Part shown: positions 1-5,916 of the stretch, one piece after another | Layout: every line of letters begins with the position of its first letter | How positions within the stretch are numbered: position 1 is the stretch's first letter | Assembly (NCBI GenBank): GCA_903839795.1 | Contig: CAIMDR010000327.1 | Coordinates: 1-6,140 of the forward strand | Direction: 5' to 3' | From: an uncultured Methylococcaceae bacterium | GTDB taxonomy: Bacteria > Pseudomonadota > Gammaproteobacteria > Methylococcales > Methylomonadaceae | Length of the DNA: 6,140 nucleotides | The notes under the pieces: generated by a model | Database searches by the model: none | What the model saw: only the letters and a program-made list of their open reading frames with translations | What the model was told of the DNA's origin: nothing | Position numbers and translations under genes: made by a program

Positions 1-2
1 CC

Positions 3-53
3 GCAGATAAAAACTTTATGGCTTATAACGGCGATCAACCGCCGTGGGTATAA
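3..53 (+). CDS. possible C-terminal end of an upstream protein (partial)
   Basis: The frame starting at base 3 is open from the window edge to a TAA at 51-53 and reads ADKNFMAYNGDQPPWV. The composition looks like a natural protein C-terminus, and it would end 52 bases before ygjP on the same strand. The family is not recognised. A competing frame starting at base 1 stays open to a TAA at 85-87 and gives 28 residues, so the choice of frame is uncertain. A TATAAT hexamer at 49-54 overlaps this stop and could be a -10 for ygjP, but no convincing -35 was found at 16-18 bp spacing. Confidence 0.35.
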   Translation, partial: ADKNFMAYNGDQPPWV

Positions 54-105
54 TCCTTGTTTCTATACCTTAATTAAACACAGCTAACAAAACCGGTTAC
101 ATAAA

Positions 106-609
106 ATGAACACATTAAAATACTTGAACGGCTACTCGGCTGCGGTAACCGATCAAGTACACAAACTTATCGATAACGATAAATTGGCGGGGGTACTATT
201 AAAAAAATACCCGGTTAGTCATGATATCAGAACAGATAAAGCCCTTTATACCTACGTCGTGGATATGAAAAATCAGTTTCTTCGGCAATCCGGGCCACTT
301 AGCAAAGTGGTTTACGATGACAAAATTGACGTAATCCATCAGGCCTTGGGATTACATTCGTTTGTCTCCAGAGTTCAGGGCAATAACTTGAAATCAAAAA
401 ATGAAATCCGGATAGGAGCGATTTTTAAAAATGCCCCCCTTGAATGCCTTAAAATGATTGTCGTGCATGAGCTGGCGCATTTAAGGGAAAAACAGCACAA
501 CAAAGCATTCTACAAATTATGTGAGTACATGGAGCCCGACTATCACCAACTGGAATTTGATATGCGGCTTTATCTGACTTACCTTGATGTTGTCGGAAAA
601 CTTTATTGA
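106..609 (+). CDS. ygjP: YgjP-family zinc-dependent metallopeptidase-type protein
   Basis: This is a 167-residue cytoplasmic protein with no signal peptide or membrane segment, close in length to E. coli YgjP (COG1451, YgjP/WLM-like metallopeptidase fold). The zinc site is visible: HELAH at residues 121-125, with a third histidine at 131 (HExxH-x5-H), which is the YgjP spacing. Stretches matching recalled E. coli YgjP include TDKALY near 43-48, KNQFLR at 55-60, the LGLH...SRVQG stretch at 81-92, and MEPDYHQLEFD at 142-152. H121 and H125 should bind zinc with H131, and E122 should be the catalytic base. The physiological substrate of the family is not established, so proteolysis is inferred from the fold. 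The ATG at 106 is chosen because the alignment begins there. No clear Shine-Dalgarno sequence precedes it, so translation may be weak. The gene converges on yaiI with 9 bases between stop codons. Confidence 0.9.
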   Translation: MNTLKYLNGYSAAVTDQVHKLIDNDKLAGVLLKKYPVSHDIRTDKALYTYVVDMKNQFLRQSGPLSKVVYDDKIDVIHQALGLHSFVSRVQGNNLKSKNEIRIGAIFKNAPLECLKMIVVHELAHLREKQHNKAFYKLCEYMEPDYHQLEFDMRLYLTYLDVVGKLY

Positions 610-618
610 AACAGCGTG

Positions 619-1068
619 TCACTCTTTCCGTTGTACCAAAAACTTGTCCAGTTGATTGGCAAAGGCTTGTATATCTTTTGAATTTAATGCCGCAGGGCCA
701 CCGGTATCAATACCGCTGCCTCGTAACGTATCCATAAAGTCACGCATACTTAAACGCTCCTTGATGGTGTCTTGGGTATAGCGTTCACCGCGTGGATTAA
801 GCGCATGGCCGCCTTTACAGATGACTTCAAAGGCTAAGGGAATGTCGCCGGTAATCACCAAGTCACCTGCACTTAAGCTTTTGACGATTTCGTTATCGGC
901 CACATCATAGCCGGACGATACTTGCAACAGCTTGATATAACGAGAGGGTGGCGTTTGAAGAAATTGATTGGCAACCAGCGTTGTCGTTATTTGGGTGCGC
1001 TCTGCCACCCGAAACAAAATGTCTTTAATCGCTTTCGGACAGGCATCCGCATCAACCCATATTTGCAT
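619..1068 (-). CDS. yaiI: YaiI/YqxD family protein (UPF0178, DUF188)
   Basis: This 149-residue soluble protein is about the length of E. coli YaiI (roughly 150 aa) and is collinear with it from the first residue. Family landmarks are WVDADACP at 4-11, VANQ at 32-35, PPSRYI at 40-45, DVADNEIV at 55-62, TGDIPLA at 73-79, NPRGERYT at 91-98, RDFMDTLR at 109-116 and TGGP at 122-125. The acidic residues D6, D8, D58 and D75 fit the PIN-like nuclease fold to which this family is usually assigned, so a metal-dependent nuclease role is plausible. No function has been firmly shown, and that remains inference. The ATG at 1068 is supported by collinearity and a weak GAGA-type ribosome site. It is a single gene: its 3' end converges with ygjP and upstream lies a non-coding stretch. 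A TATAAT on the minus strand (1092-1097), about 24 bases upstream, is a candidate -10 without a good -35. Confidence 0.92.
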   Translation of the reverse strand: MQIWVDADACPKAIKDILFRVAERTQITTTLVANQFLQTPPSRYIKLLQVSSGYDVADNEIVKSLSAGDLVITGDIPLAFEVICKGGHALNPRGERYTQDTIKERLSMRDFMDTLRGSGIDTGGPAALNSKDIQAFANQLDKFLVQRKE

Positions 1069-1091
1069 GGTTTATTCTCAATCAGTAAAAA

Positions 1092-1097
1092 ATTATA
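1092..1097 (-). promoter_or_regulatory. candidate -10 box of yaiI
   Basis: The minus strand reads a perfect TATAAT here, 23 bases before the yaiI ATG. The best -35 resemblance upstream (TTGCAA) is 22 bp away, too far for a normal sigma-70 promoter. This is a hexamer match only. Between here and the terminator at 1311-1344 (about 210 bases) no gene, strong hairpin or repeat is seen, apart from a short CCTC/GAGG stem near 1230-1240. Confidence 0.3.
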
Positions 1098-1310
1098 AGT
1101 TTTCTGCACAGTAGGCTACTTGCAAAAAATACCCCGTCACGCATCGCGTCAGAAATAGTGGATGCCGGATTTTAACCTTGGCTTTGTAATTATACGGTAT
1201 GTTTCGTGACCTGAAGTCCGGAAAATAAGCCTCGGCGAGGGGGTGTTTAAGATTGACAGTATGGAAGTTTTTTTTGTGCTAACAGATTTTATACAAGCGG
1301 GGAGTCAAGC

Positions 1311-1344
1311 ATAAAAACTTCCAAGGCTATTAAGCCCTGGAAGT
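1311..1344 (-). terminator. rho-independent terminator of the 54-aa gene
   Basis: Arms 1317-1327 (ACTTCCAAGGC on the plus strand) and 1334-1344 (GCCCTGGAAGT) pair over 11 positions with one non-Watson-Crick pair, around a 6-nt loop. In minus-strand RNA the stem is followed by UUUUUAU, the classic intrinsic terminator order. It lies 46 bases beyond the stop codon of the small membrane-protein gene at 1391-1555, which supports that gene being transcribed from the minus strand. There is no equivalent U-run on the plus strand. Confidence 0.75.
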
Positions 1345-1390
1345 CTTCAAGAAGAAGGGTTAAGCCATTCAGGTAAAGACAGCCATAACA

Positions 1391-1555
1391 TCAAAATTGA
1401 CCGGCTTTGACTTGTTTGCGGTTAAAATTAAGGTTGGTTACAATAGCCGCTGAAGCGAACAGTGTAGATGAAATAATAAATTCACCGGAAATAAAACCAA
1501 CCAAGCCGGTTATAAATACAGCAGCTGTTAAAATGTCTTTTTGAAGGTCGTTCAT
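1391..1555 (-). CDS. small membrane protein, 54 aa, unrecognised
   Basis: The reading frame gives 54 residues starting MNDLQKDILTAAVFITGLVG and ending KAGQF before TGA at 1393-1391. Residues 8-42 are almost entirely hydrophobic or small, with a single charge (E25) near the middle, so the segment could be two short membrane helices (about 8-22 and 26-42) or one long one. A GxxxG pattern at G20-G24 could support helix packing. The N-terminus carries K6/D7 and the C-terminal tail carries R46, K47 and K50, so a hairpin with both ends in the cytoplasm is likely by the positive-inside rule. The case for a real gene is its position between a TTGTCA-17-TATAGT promoter and an intrinsic terminator on the same strand, plus a GAGAG ribosome-site-like sequence about 7 bases before the ATG. 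The family is not recognised, and no function or partner can be proposed. It is not in an operon with yaiI, because the terminator separates them. Confidence 0.72.
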   Translation of the reverse strand: MNDLQKDILTAAVFITGLVGFISGEFIISSTLFASAAIVTNLNFNRKQVKAGQF

Positions 1556-1603
1556 GGGTAAGCTCTCTTATAAAGTTAAAGGGTTTTTTTGAAGTACAGG
1601 TTA

Positions 1604-1632
1604 ACTATACAGAAGACTATAATTGTTGACAA
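1604..1632 (-). promoter_or_regulatory. sigma-70-type promoter of the 54-aa gene
   Basis: On the minus strand the -35 is TTGTCA (1632-1627) and the -10 is TATAGT (1609-1604), with exactly 17 bp between them. Each hexamer matches the consensus at 5 of 6 positions. Transcription would start near 1597 and leave a leader of about 42 nt before the ATG at 1555. The -35 overlaps a small palindrome, ATTGT-TG-ACAAT (1622-1633), which could be an operator half-site pair, but it is too short to be sure. The plus strand carries TTGACA here too, but no plus-strand gene follows. Confidence 0.6.
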
Positions 1633-1794
1633 TAATACTGTGGATATATAGATTGTTTCCTTACTTGATACAATTGATTCATCATCCATTCAGATAAGTT
1701 AAGGCTACTCTCAAAAAATAAGCCCCATTTTATAGTCTCTTAACGGCCAACTTTAATCCGATACAAAACCAACCCAATTCGACCCAATCCAATC

Positions 1795-1862
1795 CGGAGT
1801 ACAAACCTTGGTTTGTGCCTAATAACTGCAGCAAACTCTTACAAACCAAGGTTTGTACTCCG
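1795..1862. repeat. 68-bp composite inverted repeat downstream of clpB
   Basis: Arms 1795-1816 and 1841-1862 are perfect 22-nt reverse complements (CGGAGT followed by the 16-mer ACAAACCTTGGTTTGT), separated by a 24-nt spacer. Each arm itself contains a palindrome, ACAAACC-TT-GGTTTGT, so the element can form either one long 22-bp stem or two small hairpins. It sits 63 bases beyond the clpB stop codon. The minus strand has no U-run after the stem, so it is not a classic terminator, though it could slow 3' exonucleases on clpB mRNA. The architecture resembles REP/BIME or small non-autonomous palindromic elements that occur many times per genome; only one copy is visible here. The remaining bases from 1633 to 1925 show no gene, only a short CCCAAT-rich patch near 1770-1794. 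Confidence 0.85.
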
Positions 1863-1925
1863 ATGCTAACGCTCTTCACCGCACGCCAACCTTCGGCATT
1901 TACAGGATAATTTTTACGGGTTTCC

Positions 1926-4502
1926 TTAAGTCTTCAAAAAGCGCAAGCCTTCCTCGTCTGCCTCCACTTTTATAATATCACCCGCCATAAAATGTCCTGA
2001 CAAGATATCTTGCGCCAGCGGATTTTCCAGTTGTTGCTGTATCGCACGCTTCATGGGTCTGGCTCCGTAAACCGGATCAAAGCCGGCCTCGCCTAATAAA
2101 TCGATGGCTTGATCGGTTATCTCAAAGCCAATTTCCCGATCCCGTAAACGCTGACGCAGATGTTCAAGTTGAATACTGGAAATAGCCCTGATTTGTTCAC
2201 GTCCCAACGGATGGAAAACCACAGCTTCATCAATCCGGTTGATAAACTCGGGTCTAAAGTGTTGACTGACTTTTTCCATGACCGCCGCTTTCATCACCGG
2301 ATAAAGGGCTTCACCTGCCAACTCCTGAATAATGTCAGAACCCAAATTTGAAGTCATGACAATAACGGTATTTCTAAAGTCAACCGTCCGGCCTTGACCA
2401 TCGGTTAAGCGGCCATCATCCAGCACCTGTAACAGCACATTAAAGACATCAGGATGCGCTTTTTCGATTTCATCCATTAAAATAACCGAATACGGTTTGC
2501 GTCTGACCAGTTCGGTTAAATAACCGCCTTCTTCATAACCGACATAACCCGGAGGTGCGCCAATCAGCCGGGCGACCGAATGTTTTTCCATAAACTCGGA
2601 CATATCAATACGCACCATGGCATCGGTGGTATCAAACATAAACTCAGCCAACGCCTTGCACAATTCAGTTTTGCCCACACCGGTAGGGCCCAGGAATAAA
2701 AATGAACCGTTGGGGCGATTAGGGTCTGATAATCCGGCTCTGGAACGGCGTATGGCATTACTGACGGCTTTTAACGCTTCCTCTTGACCGACCACGCGTT
2801 TACTTAAGTATTCTTCCATACGTAATAATTTATCACGCTCGCCTTCCATCATTTTTGAGACCGGTATGCCAGTCCATTTGGAGACCACTTCGGCGATTTC
2901 TTCTTCGGTGACTTTGTTGCGTAACAAGGTCATTTTTTGTGCTTCGGCGGGTGCTGCCATGGTCAATTGCTTTTCCAAGGCAGGGATAATACCGTACTGC
3001 AACTCTGACATCCGTGCCAAATCATTGCTGCGGCTGGCGACTTCCAGATCGGTTCTGGCATGTTCCAGCTTTTCTTTAATCAGCGCCGAACCTTGCAAGG
3101 AGGCTTTTTCCGCTTTCCAAATTTCTTCCAGATCTGAATATTCTTTTTCCAGATCGCCAATTTCTTCTTCCAGAATTTCAAGGCGTTTTTTGGACGCCGC
3201 ATCCTGTTCTTTTTTAAGCGCGACCTGCTCAATTTTTAATTGAATCAAGCGCCGGTAGAGTTTATCCATTTCTTCCGGCTTGGAATCAATCTCCATGCGG
3301 ATACGGCTACCGGCTTCATCGATCAAATCAATGGCTTTATCCGGCAACTTCCGGTCAGCAATGTAACGATAAGATAATGTTGCCGCAGCAACAATGGCCG
3401 GGTCGGTAATACTAACGCCGTGATGCACTTCGTATTTTTCTTTCAGGCCGCGCAGAATGGCAATGGTATCTTCAACAGACGGCTCATCAACCATTACTTT
3501 TTGAAAGCGCCGTTCCAAGGCGGCATCTTTTTCAACATATTTACGATATTCATCCAGTGTCGTTGCGCCGACACAATGCAATTCACCCCGCGCCAACGCC
3601 GGTTTTAACATATTGCCTGCATCCATTGCGCCTTCTGCTTTACCGGCACCGACCATGGTATGCAGCTCATCAATAAACAAAATGACCTGACCTTCCTGTT
3701 TGGCAAGATCATTTAAAACCGCTTTCAGGCGTTCTTCAAATTCCCCCCGAAACTTGGCACCGGCAATTAATGCCGCCATATCCAACGCCAACACCTGTTT
3801 GCCTTTAATGCCTTCGGGCACTTCGCCATTAACGATACGTTGCGCCAGACCTTCAACAATCGCTGTTTTACCGACGCCAGGCTCACCAATGAGCACCGGA
3901 TTGTTTTTAGTACGGCGTTGCAGCACCTGAATCGTGCGACGAATTTCATCATCCCGGCCAATGACGGGATCAAGTTTGCCTTGCGCCGCCCGTTCTGTCA
4001 GATTGATAGTGTATTTATTCAGAGCTTGGCGTTGATCTTCAGCGTTGGTATCATCAACCGACTCACCACCGCGCATTTTTTCAATCGCAATTTCGACATT
4101 CTTTTTAATGACACCGGCTTTTTTGAGCAGATCATTTAAAACCCCTTTTTCCTCACAAGCCGCCAGTAAAAACAACTCGCTGGAGATAAACTTATCATTG
4201 CGCTTTTGCGCCAATTTATCGGTTAAATTAAGCAGGCGGGACAATTCGTTGGAGATTTGGACATCACCCCCAGAACCGCTAACCGTGGCGATACGTGCCA
4301 ACTCCATCAGCAATTCCGTGCGTAGCATTTGCGTATTAACACTAATTTGCGCCAGTAACGACTTGATACTGCCACCTTCCTGATCGAGTAAAGCGATCAT
4401 TAAATGGACAGGTTCAATAAACTGGTGATCTTTCCCCAAAGCCATACTTTGAGCATCAGCCAGTGCTGATTGAAACTTGCTGGTTAATTTATCCATCCGC
4501 AT
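1926..4502 (-). CDS. clpB: ATP-dependent protein disaggregase ClpB
   Basis: This is a complete 858-residue Hsp100 chaperone (E. coli ClpB is 857). As a cytosolic hexamer it threads aggregated proteins through its pore together with DnaK/DnaJ/GrpE. Domains in order are the N-domain (about 1-145), AAA+ NBD1 with Walker A GEPGVGKT 206-213, Walker B ending DE 278-279 and Arg fingers R331/R332, the coiled-coil M-domain (about 409-525) that docks DnaK, and NBD2 with Walker A GPTGVGKT 605-612, Walker B DE 677-678, pore loop GYVG 652-655, Arg finger R756 and sensor-2 GARP 813-816. All ATPase residues are intact. NBD1 pore loop 1 reads KFRG, with F251 where E. coli has tyrosine. The start is ATG at 4502 ([11 protein letters not shown]), matching E. 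coli MRLDRLTNKFQ, with AAGG 8 nt upstream. An in-frame GTG at 4511 overlaps that ribosome site and is rejected. Heat-shock control is indicated by the sigma-32-type promoter at 4539-4567. Confidence 0.98.
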   Translation of the reverse strand: MRMDKLTSKFQSALADAQSMALGKDHQFIEPVHLMIALLDQEGGSIKSLLAQISVNTQMLRTELLMELARIATVSGSGGDVQISNELSRLLNLTDKLAQKRNDKFISSELFLLAACEEKGVLNDLLKKAGVIKKNVEIAIEKMRGGESVDDTNAEDQRQALNKYTINLTERAAQGKLDPVIGRDDEIRRTIQVLQRRTKNNPVLIGEPGVGKTAIVEGLAQRIVNGEVPEGIKGKQVLALDMAALIAGAKFRGEFEERLKAVLNDLAKQEGQVILFIDELHTMVGAGKAEGAMDAGNMLKPALARGELHCVGATTLDEYRKYVEKDAALERRFQKVMVDEPSVEDTIAILRGLKEKYEVHHGVSITDPAIVAAATLSYRYIADRKLPDKAIDLIDEAGSRIRMEIDSKPEEMDKLYRRLIQLKIEQVALKKEQDAASKKRLEILEEEIGDLEKEYSDLEEIWKAEKASLQGSALIKEKLEHARTDLEVASRSNDLARMSELQYGIIPALEKQLTMAAPAEAQKMTLLRNKVTEEEIAEVVSKWTGIPVSKMMEGERDKLLRMEEYLSKRVVGQEEALKAVSNAIRRSRAGLSDPNRPNGSFLFLGPTGVGKTELCKALAEFMFDTTDAMVRIDMSEFMEKHSVARLIGAPPGYVGYEEGGYLTELVRRKPYSVILMDEIEKAHPDVFNVLLQVLDDGRLTDGQGRTVDFRNTVIVMTSNLGSDIIQELAGEALYPVMKAAVMEKVSQHFRPEFINRIDEAVVFHPLGREQIRAISSIQLEHLRQRLRDREIGFEITDQAIDLLGEAGFDPVYGARPMKRAIQQQLENPLAQDILSGHFMAGDIIKVEADEEGLRFLKT

Positions 4503-4510
4503 CGTAGTCA

Positions 4511-4516
4511 CCTTTT
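4511..4516 (-). promoter_or_regulatory. clpB ribosome binding site (decides the start)
   Basis: The minus strand reads AAAAGG here, with 8 nt between the last G and the ATG at 4502. The upstream in-frame GTG begins inside this site (4511), so it cannot use it. This favours the 858-residue protein over a version three residues longer. Confidence 0.75.
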
Positions 4517-4538
4517 AAAAAAGTTTAAGTTATTGCTG

Positions 4539-4567
4539 ATATGAGGGAACATAGAGTGCTTTTCAAG
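4539..4567 (-). promoter_or_regulatory. heat-shock (sigma-32/RpoH) promoter of clpB
   Basis: On the minus strand the -35 is CTTGAAA (4567-4561), a perfect match to the sigma-32 consensus, and the -10 is CCTCATAT (4546-4539), one mismatch from CCCCATNT. The spacing is 14 bp, within the range seen for RpoH promoters. Transcription would start near 4531, giving a leader of about 30 nt before the clpB ATG. The match is read from the sequence; RpoH control of clpB is established in E. coli and inferred here. Confidence 0.85.
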
Positions 4568-4647
4568 CGGGCAGTGACAAGTTGATGCAGCGTTAATAAG
4601 TCCGCTGAAAATAACTCGCCACCCTAGCGTTGCCACGCACCGATGTT

Positions 4648-4676
4648 AGTATAGATTTTCAGATAAATAATTTCGA
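4648..4676 (-). promoter_or_regulatory. possible second, sigma-70-like promoter of clpB
   Basis: The minus strand has TCGAAA (4676-4671), 17 bp, then TATACT (4653-4648), matching 4/6 and 5/6 of the consensus hexamers. It points at clpB from about 110 bases above the heat-shock promoter and lies almost wholly inside the 28-bp repeat shared with 5885-5912. It could supply basal expression. The -35 is weak, so this is tentative. Confidence 0.35.
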
Positions 4677-4677
4677 T
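4650..4677. repeat. 28-bp repeat, copy 1
   Basis: This AT-rich 28-mer (begins TATAGATTTT) matches 5885-5912 at 26 of 28 positions in the same orientation. The differences are two transitions, C4660/T5895 and G4675/A5910. Similarity stops abruptly on both sides. Its last base is the first base of the REP-like palindrome at 4677-4746. Confidence 0.8.
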
Positions 4678-4746
4678 GTGGGAGCGATGCTCACGTCGCG
4701 ATTTGAGGCGATAGGCTTTAATCGCGACGTGGGCGTCGCTCCCACA
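4677..4746. repeat. REP-like long palindrome between the 203-aa gene and clpB
   Basis: Arms 4677-4703 and 4720-4746 (27 nt each) are reverse complements at 25 of 27 positions, around a 16-nt loop. The outer part reads TGTGGGAGCGA, the general look of REP/BIME elements dispersed in gammaproteobacterial genomes (Pseudomonas REPs start similarly). Both mismatching positions (T4688 with G4735, T4691 with G4732) are U-G pairs in plus-strand RNA, where the stem is unbroken, but A/C mismatches in minus-strand RNA, which is the sense direction of both flanking genes. The element lies 42 bases beyond the stop of the 203-aa gene and could terminate or stabilise its transcript, but no U-run follows. That it is dispersed is inferred; only one copy lies in this window. 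Confidence 0.85.
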
Positions 4747-4788
4747 ACAGGCGAAGACTTTACAACAATGTAATGACTAATCGTTAAG

Positions 4789-5400
4789 CTAAGGTGCGCA
4801 GGAGATAACAAGCTCATTGCTAAACTTGCCAATTTCTTTGTCCTTTAGCATAAAAACAGCGGTATAGCGGCGCAGTTCGGGTTTGCCGACCTCCAGCAGT
4901 GGCCGATTGTCTATATAGGGCGAGAGGGTTGCCCGGCCCAGTAATACCCAATCAATATCACCGCTGCGTTGGCAGTAGACATTTATACCTTCACTGGCAT
5001 TTTTGGTAAAGTTTATAACAACCGTACCGCCGGTTTGATCTATGGCCGTTATATTCGGACTGGCGTCGCTTAAGTCGGTATTGTGTTCCGGCCCTTCAAT
5101 ACCGAGTTGTGAGCCTTGGGCTTCGGTATAAGTCGAGCGTGCCTTGATTCGGCGCGCCTCGCTTCTTATCAGGGTTTCAGCTAGCTGTCGGCTGTCGTTT
5201 TTTTCTGCGGTGGCTTGTTTGGCAGCGGCGGCGGCATCGTTTGTATGGATTGATTTGGCTCTAAAATCTGCGCTGGCAGCAATTAAAGCCTTTAAGTCAG
5301 CTTCTGCGGTTTCGTACTCAGGCGTTAAACCGGCAATAAAATGATCAAACCATATTATAAAATCATGATCCGGGCTGGGAATAAAATTAGATTTGGACAT
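4789..5400 (-). CDS. uncharacterised 203-aa protein: helical N-half, Fn3-like C-half
   Basis: The family is not recognised with confidence. The protein has no signal peptide, membrane segment or enzymatic motif. Residues about 13-92 look helical and rich in alanine and charge (for example DAAAAAKQATAEK at 55-67, then an Arg-rich RSEARRIKAR at 79-88), with an aromatic-rich start (FIIWFDHFIAGL at 14-25). Residues about 112-202 look like a beta-sandwich close to fibronectin type III: SPNITAIDQTGGTVVINF, then a strand with VYCQRSG, WVLLG, and a closing RRYTAVFMLKDKEIGKFSNELVIS, which has the tyrosine strand and final strands typical of that fold. Such domains usually bind protein or carbohydrate, so a scaffold or binding role is possible but unproven. 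The ATG at 5400 has AAGGA 6 nt upstream, a good ribosome site. The gene is in the same direction as clpB but about 290 bases away across a REP-like element, so co-transcription is doubtful. No convincing promoter was found immediately upstream. Confidence 0.8.
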   Translation of the reverse strand: MSKSNFIPSPDHDFIIWFDHFIAGLTPEYETAEADLKALIAASADFRAKSIHTNDAAAAAKQATAEKNDSRQLAETLIRSEARRIKARSTYTEAQGSQLGIEGPEHNTDLSDASPNITAIDQTGGTVVINFTKNASEGINVYCQRSGDIDWVLLGRATLSPYIDNRPLLEVGKPELRRYTAVFMLKDKEIGKFSNELVISCAP

Positions 5401-5713
5401 GGTAATTCCTTATGTAGCAGGGTTAATGGTGATTGTTTCTGGTCTGTTACGGTCAGTAATCAGTCTGTTAACGGGCGGGTTTGTTTGCTTTACGCGTGTA
5501 TTAACTATAAAACCGTCAGTTTGCAGCCTGATTGCGTCTGTAAAAATCCTGATTCCGTGTGTTGGCAGTGTGTTATAAAACAGCTACCGCTGCAAGCCTT
5601 GATAGCTATGGCTTAAAGGCTTGTTCACTGCGCTCTGATTACAGGCCGTTGCAGCGTAATTACTGGCGTAATTATTGTCTTTACAGGCGTAAAAAGTGTT
5701 CAAACACGACTTA

Positions 5714-5730
5714 AAACCGGCATCCGGTTT
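5714..5730. other. short perfect hairpin in the gene-poor region
   Basis: AAACCGG (5714-5720) and CCGGTTT (5724-5730) form a 7-bp stem with a CAT loop. In minus-strand RNA the stem ends in UUUU, giving a weak terminator-like shape, but no gene on that strand lies immediately upstream. The stretch from 5401 to 5884 (about 480 bases) otherwise holds no gene I can support: frames there lack ribosome sites and family resemblance, and only short degenerate repeats are seen, such as CCTGATT[G/C]CGT near 5527-5557. Confidence 0.4.
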
Positions 5731-5882
5731 ATAAAAACTGGCTGGTGTCGCCTGTTAAGTGTTCTACCACGCAATAAGAGCGGCTTTACTATAGCTTGGT
5801 GGCGAATTAAATCAATCATTATTTGCAACATGCCAATTTTATAAAAGTTTGGGCGGATTTTTAAAAATTTATTTCTATCAAC

Positions 5883-5911
5883 TATATAGATTTTTAGATA
5901 AATAATTTCAA
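5883..5911 (-). promoter_or_regulatory. possible minus-strand promoter in repeat copy 2
   Basis: The minus strand has TTGAAA (5911-5906), 17 bp, then TATATA (5888-5883), the same layout as in copy 1 upstream of clpB. The only downstream minus-strand gene starts at 5400, which would mean a leader of almost 480 nt. Function is therefore doubtful, and AT-rich sequence gives such hexamers easily. Confidence 0.25.
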
Positions 5912-5912
5912 T
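5885..5912. repeat. 28-bp repeat, copy 2
   Basis: This is the second copy of the 4650-4677 sequence, 26/28 identical and in the same orientation. It ends 4 bases before the perfect palindrome at 5917-5949, whose sequence is unrelated to the REP-like palindrome beside copy 1. Confidence 0.8.
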
Positions 5913-5916
5913 CTTA

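Noticed and set aside
1230..1275. CCTC/GAGG stem followed by a run of eight T, considered as a plus-strand terminator
   Set aside because: The stem is only 4 bp and the T-run is nearly 30 bases away, with no plus-strand gene upstream.
1645..1654. TATATAGATT, a possible third partial copy of the 28-bp repeat
   Set aside because: Only 10 bases match and similarity stops at once; likely chance in AT-rich DNA.
1627..1656. Plus-strand promoter TTGACA-17-TAGATT
   Set aside because: The -35 is perfect but the -10 is poor and no plus-strand gene follows. The same bases serve better as the -35 of the minus-strand promoter.
2160..4383. Several open frames of 60-125 codons on the plus strand and in a second minus-strand frame within clpB
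   Set aside because: They lie wholly inside a complete, well-conserved clpB gene, lack ribosome sites and have the composition of shadow frames.
5144..5344. Plus-strand frame of 66 codons antisense to the 203-aa gene
   Set aside because: Ala/Ser-rich mirror of the sense gene's alanine-rich helix codons; no ribosome site.
5341..5616. Plus-strand frame of 91 codons, and an overlapping one at 5393-5578 whose 61-aa product is hydrophobic
   Set aside because: Both start inside the 203-aa gene on the opposite strand, have no ribosome site before the start and resemble no family. The hydrophobic one is the less impossible, but nothing else supports it.
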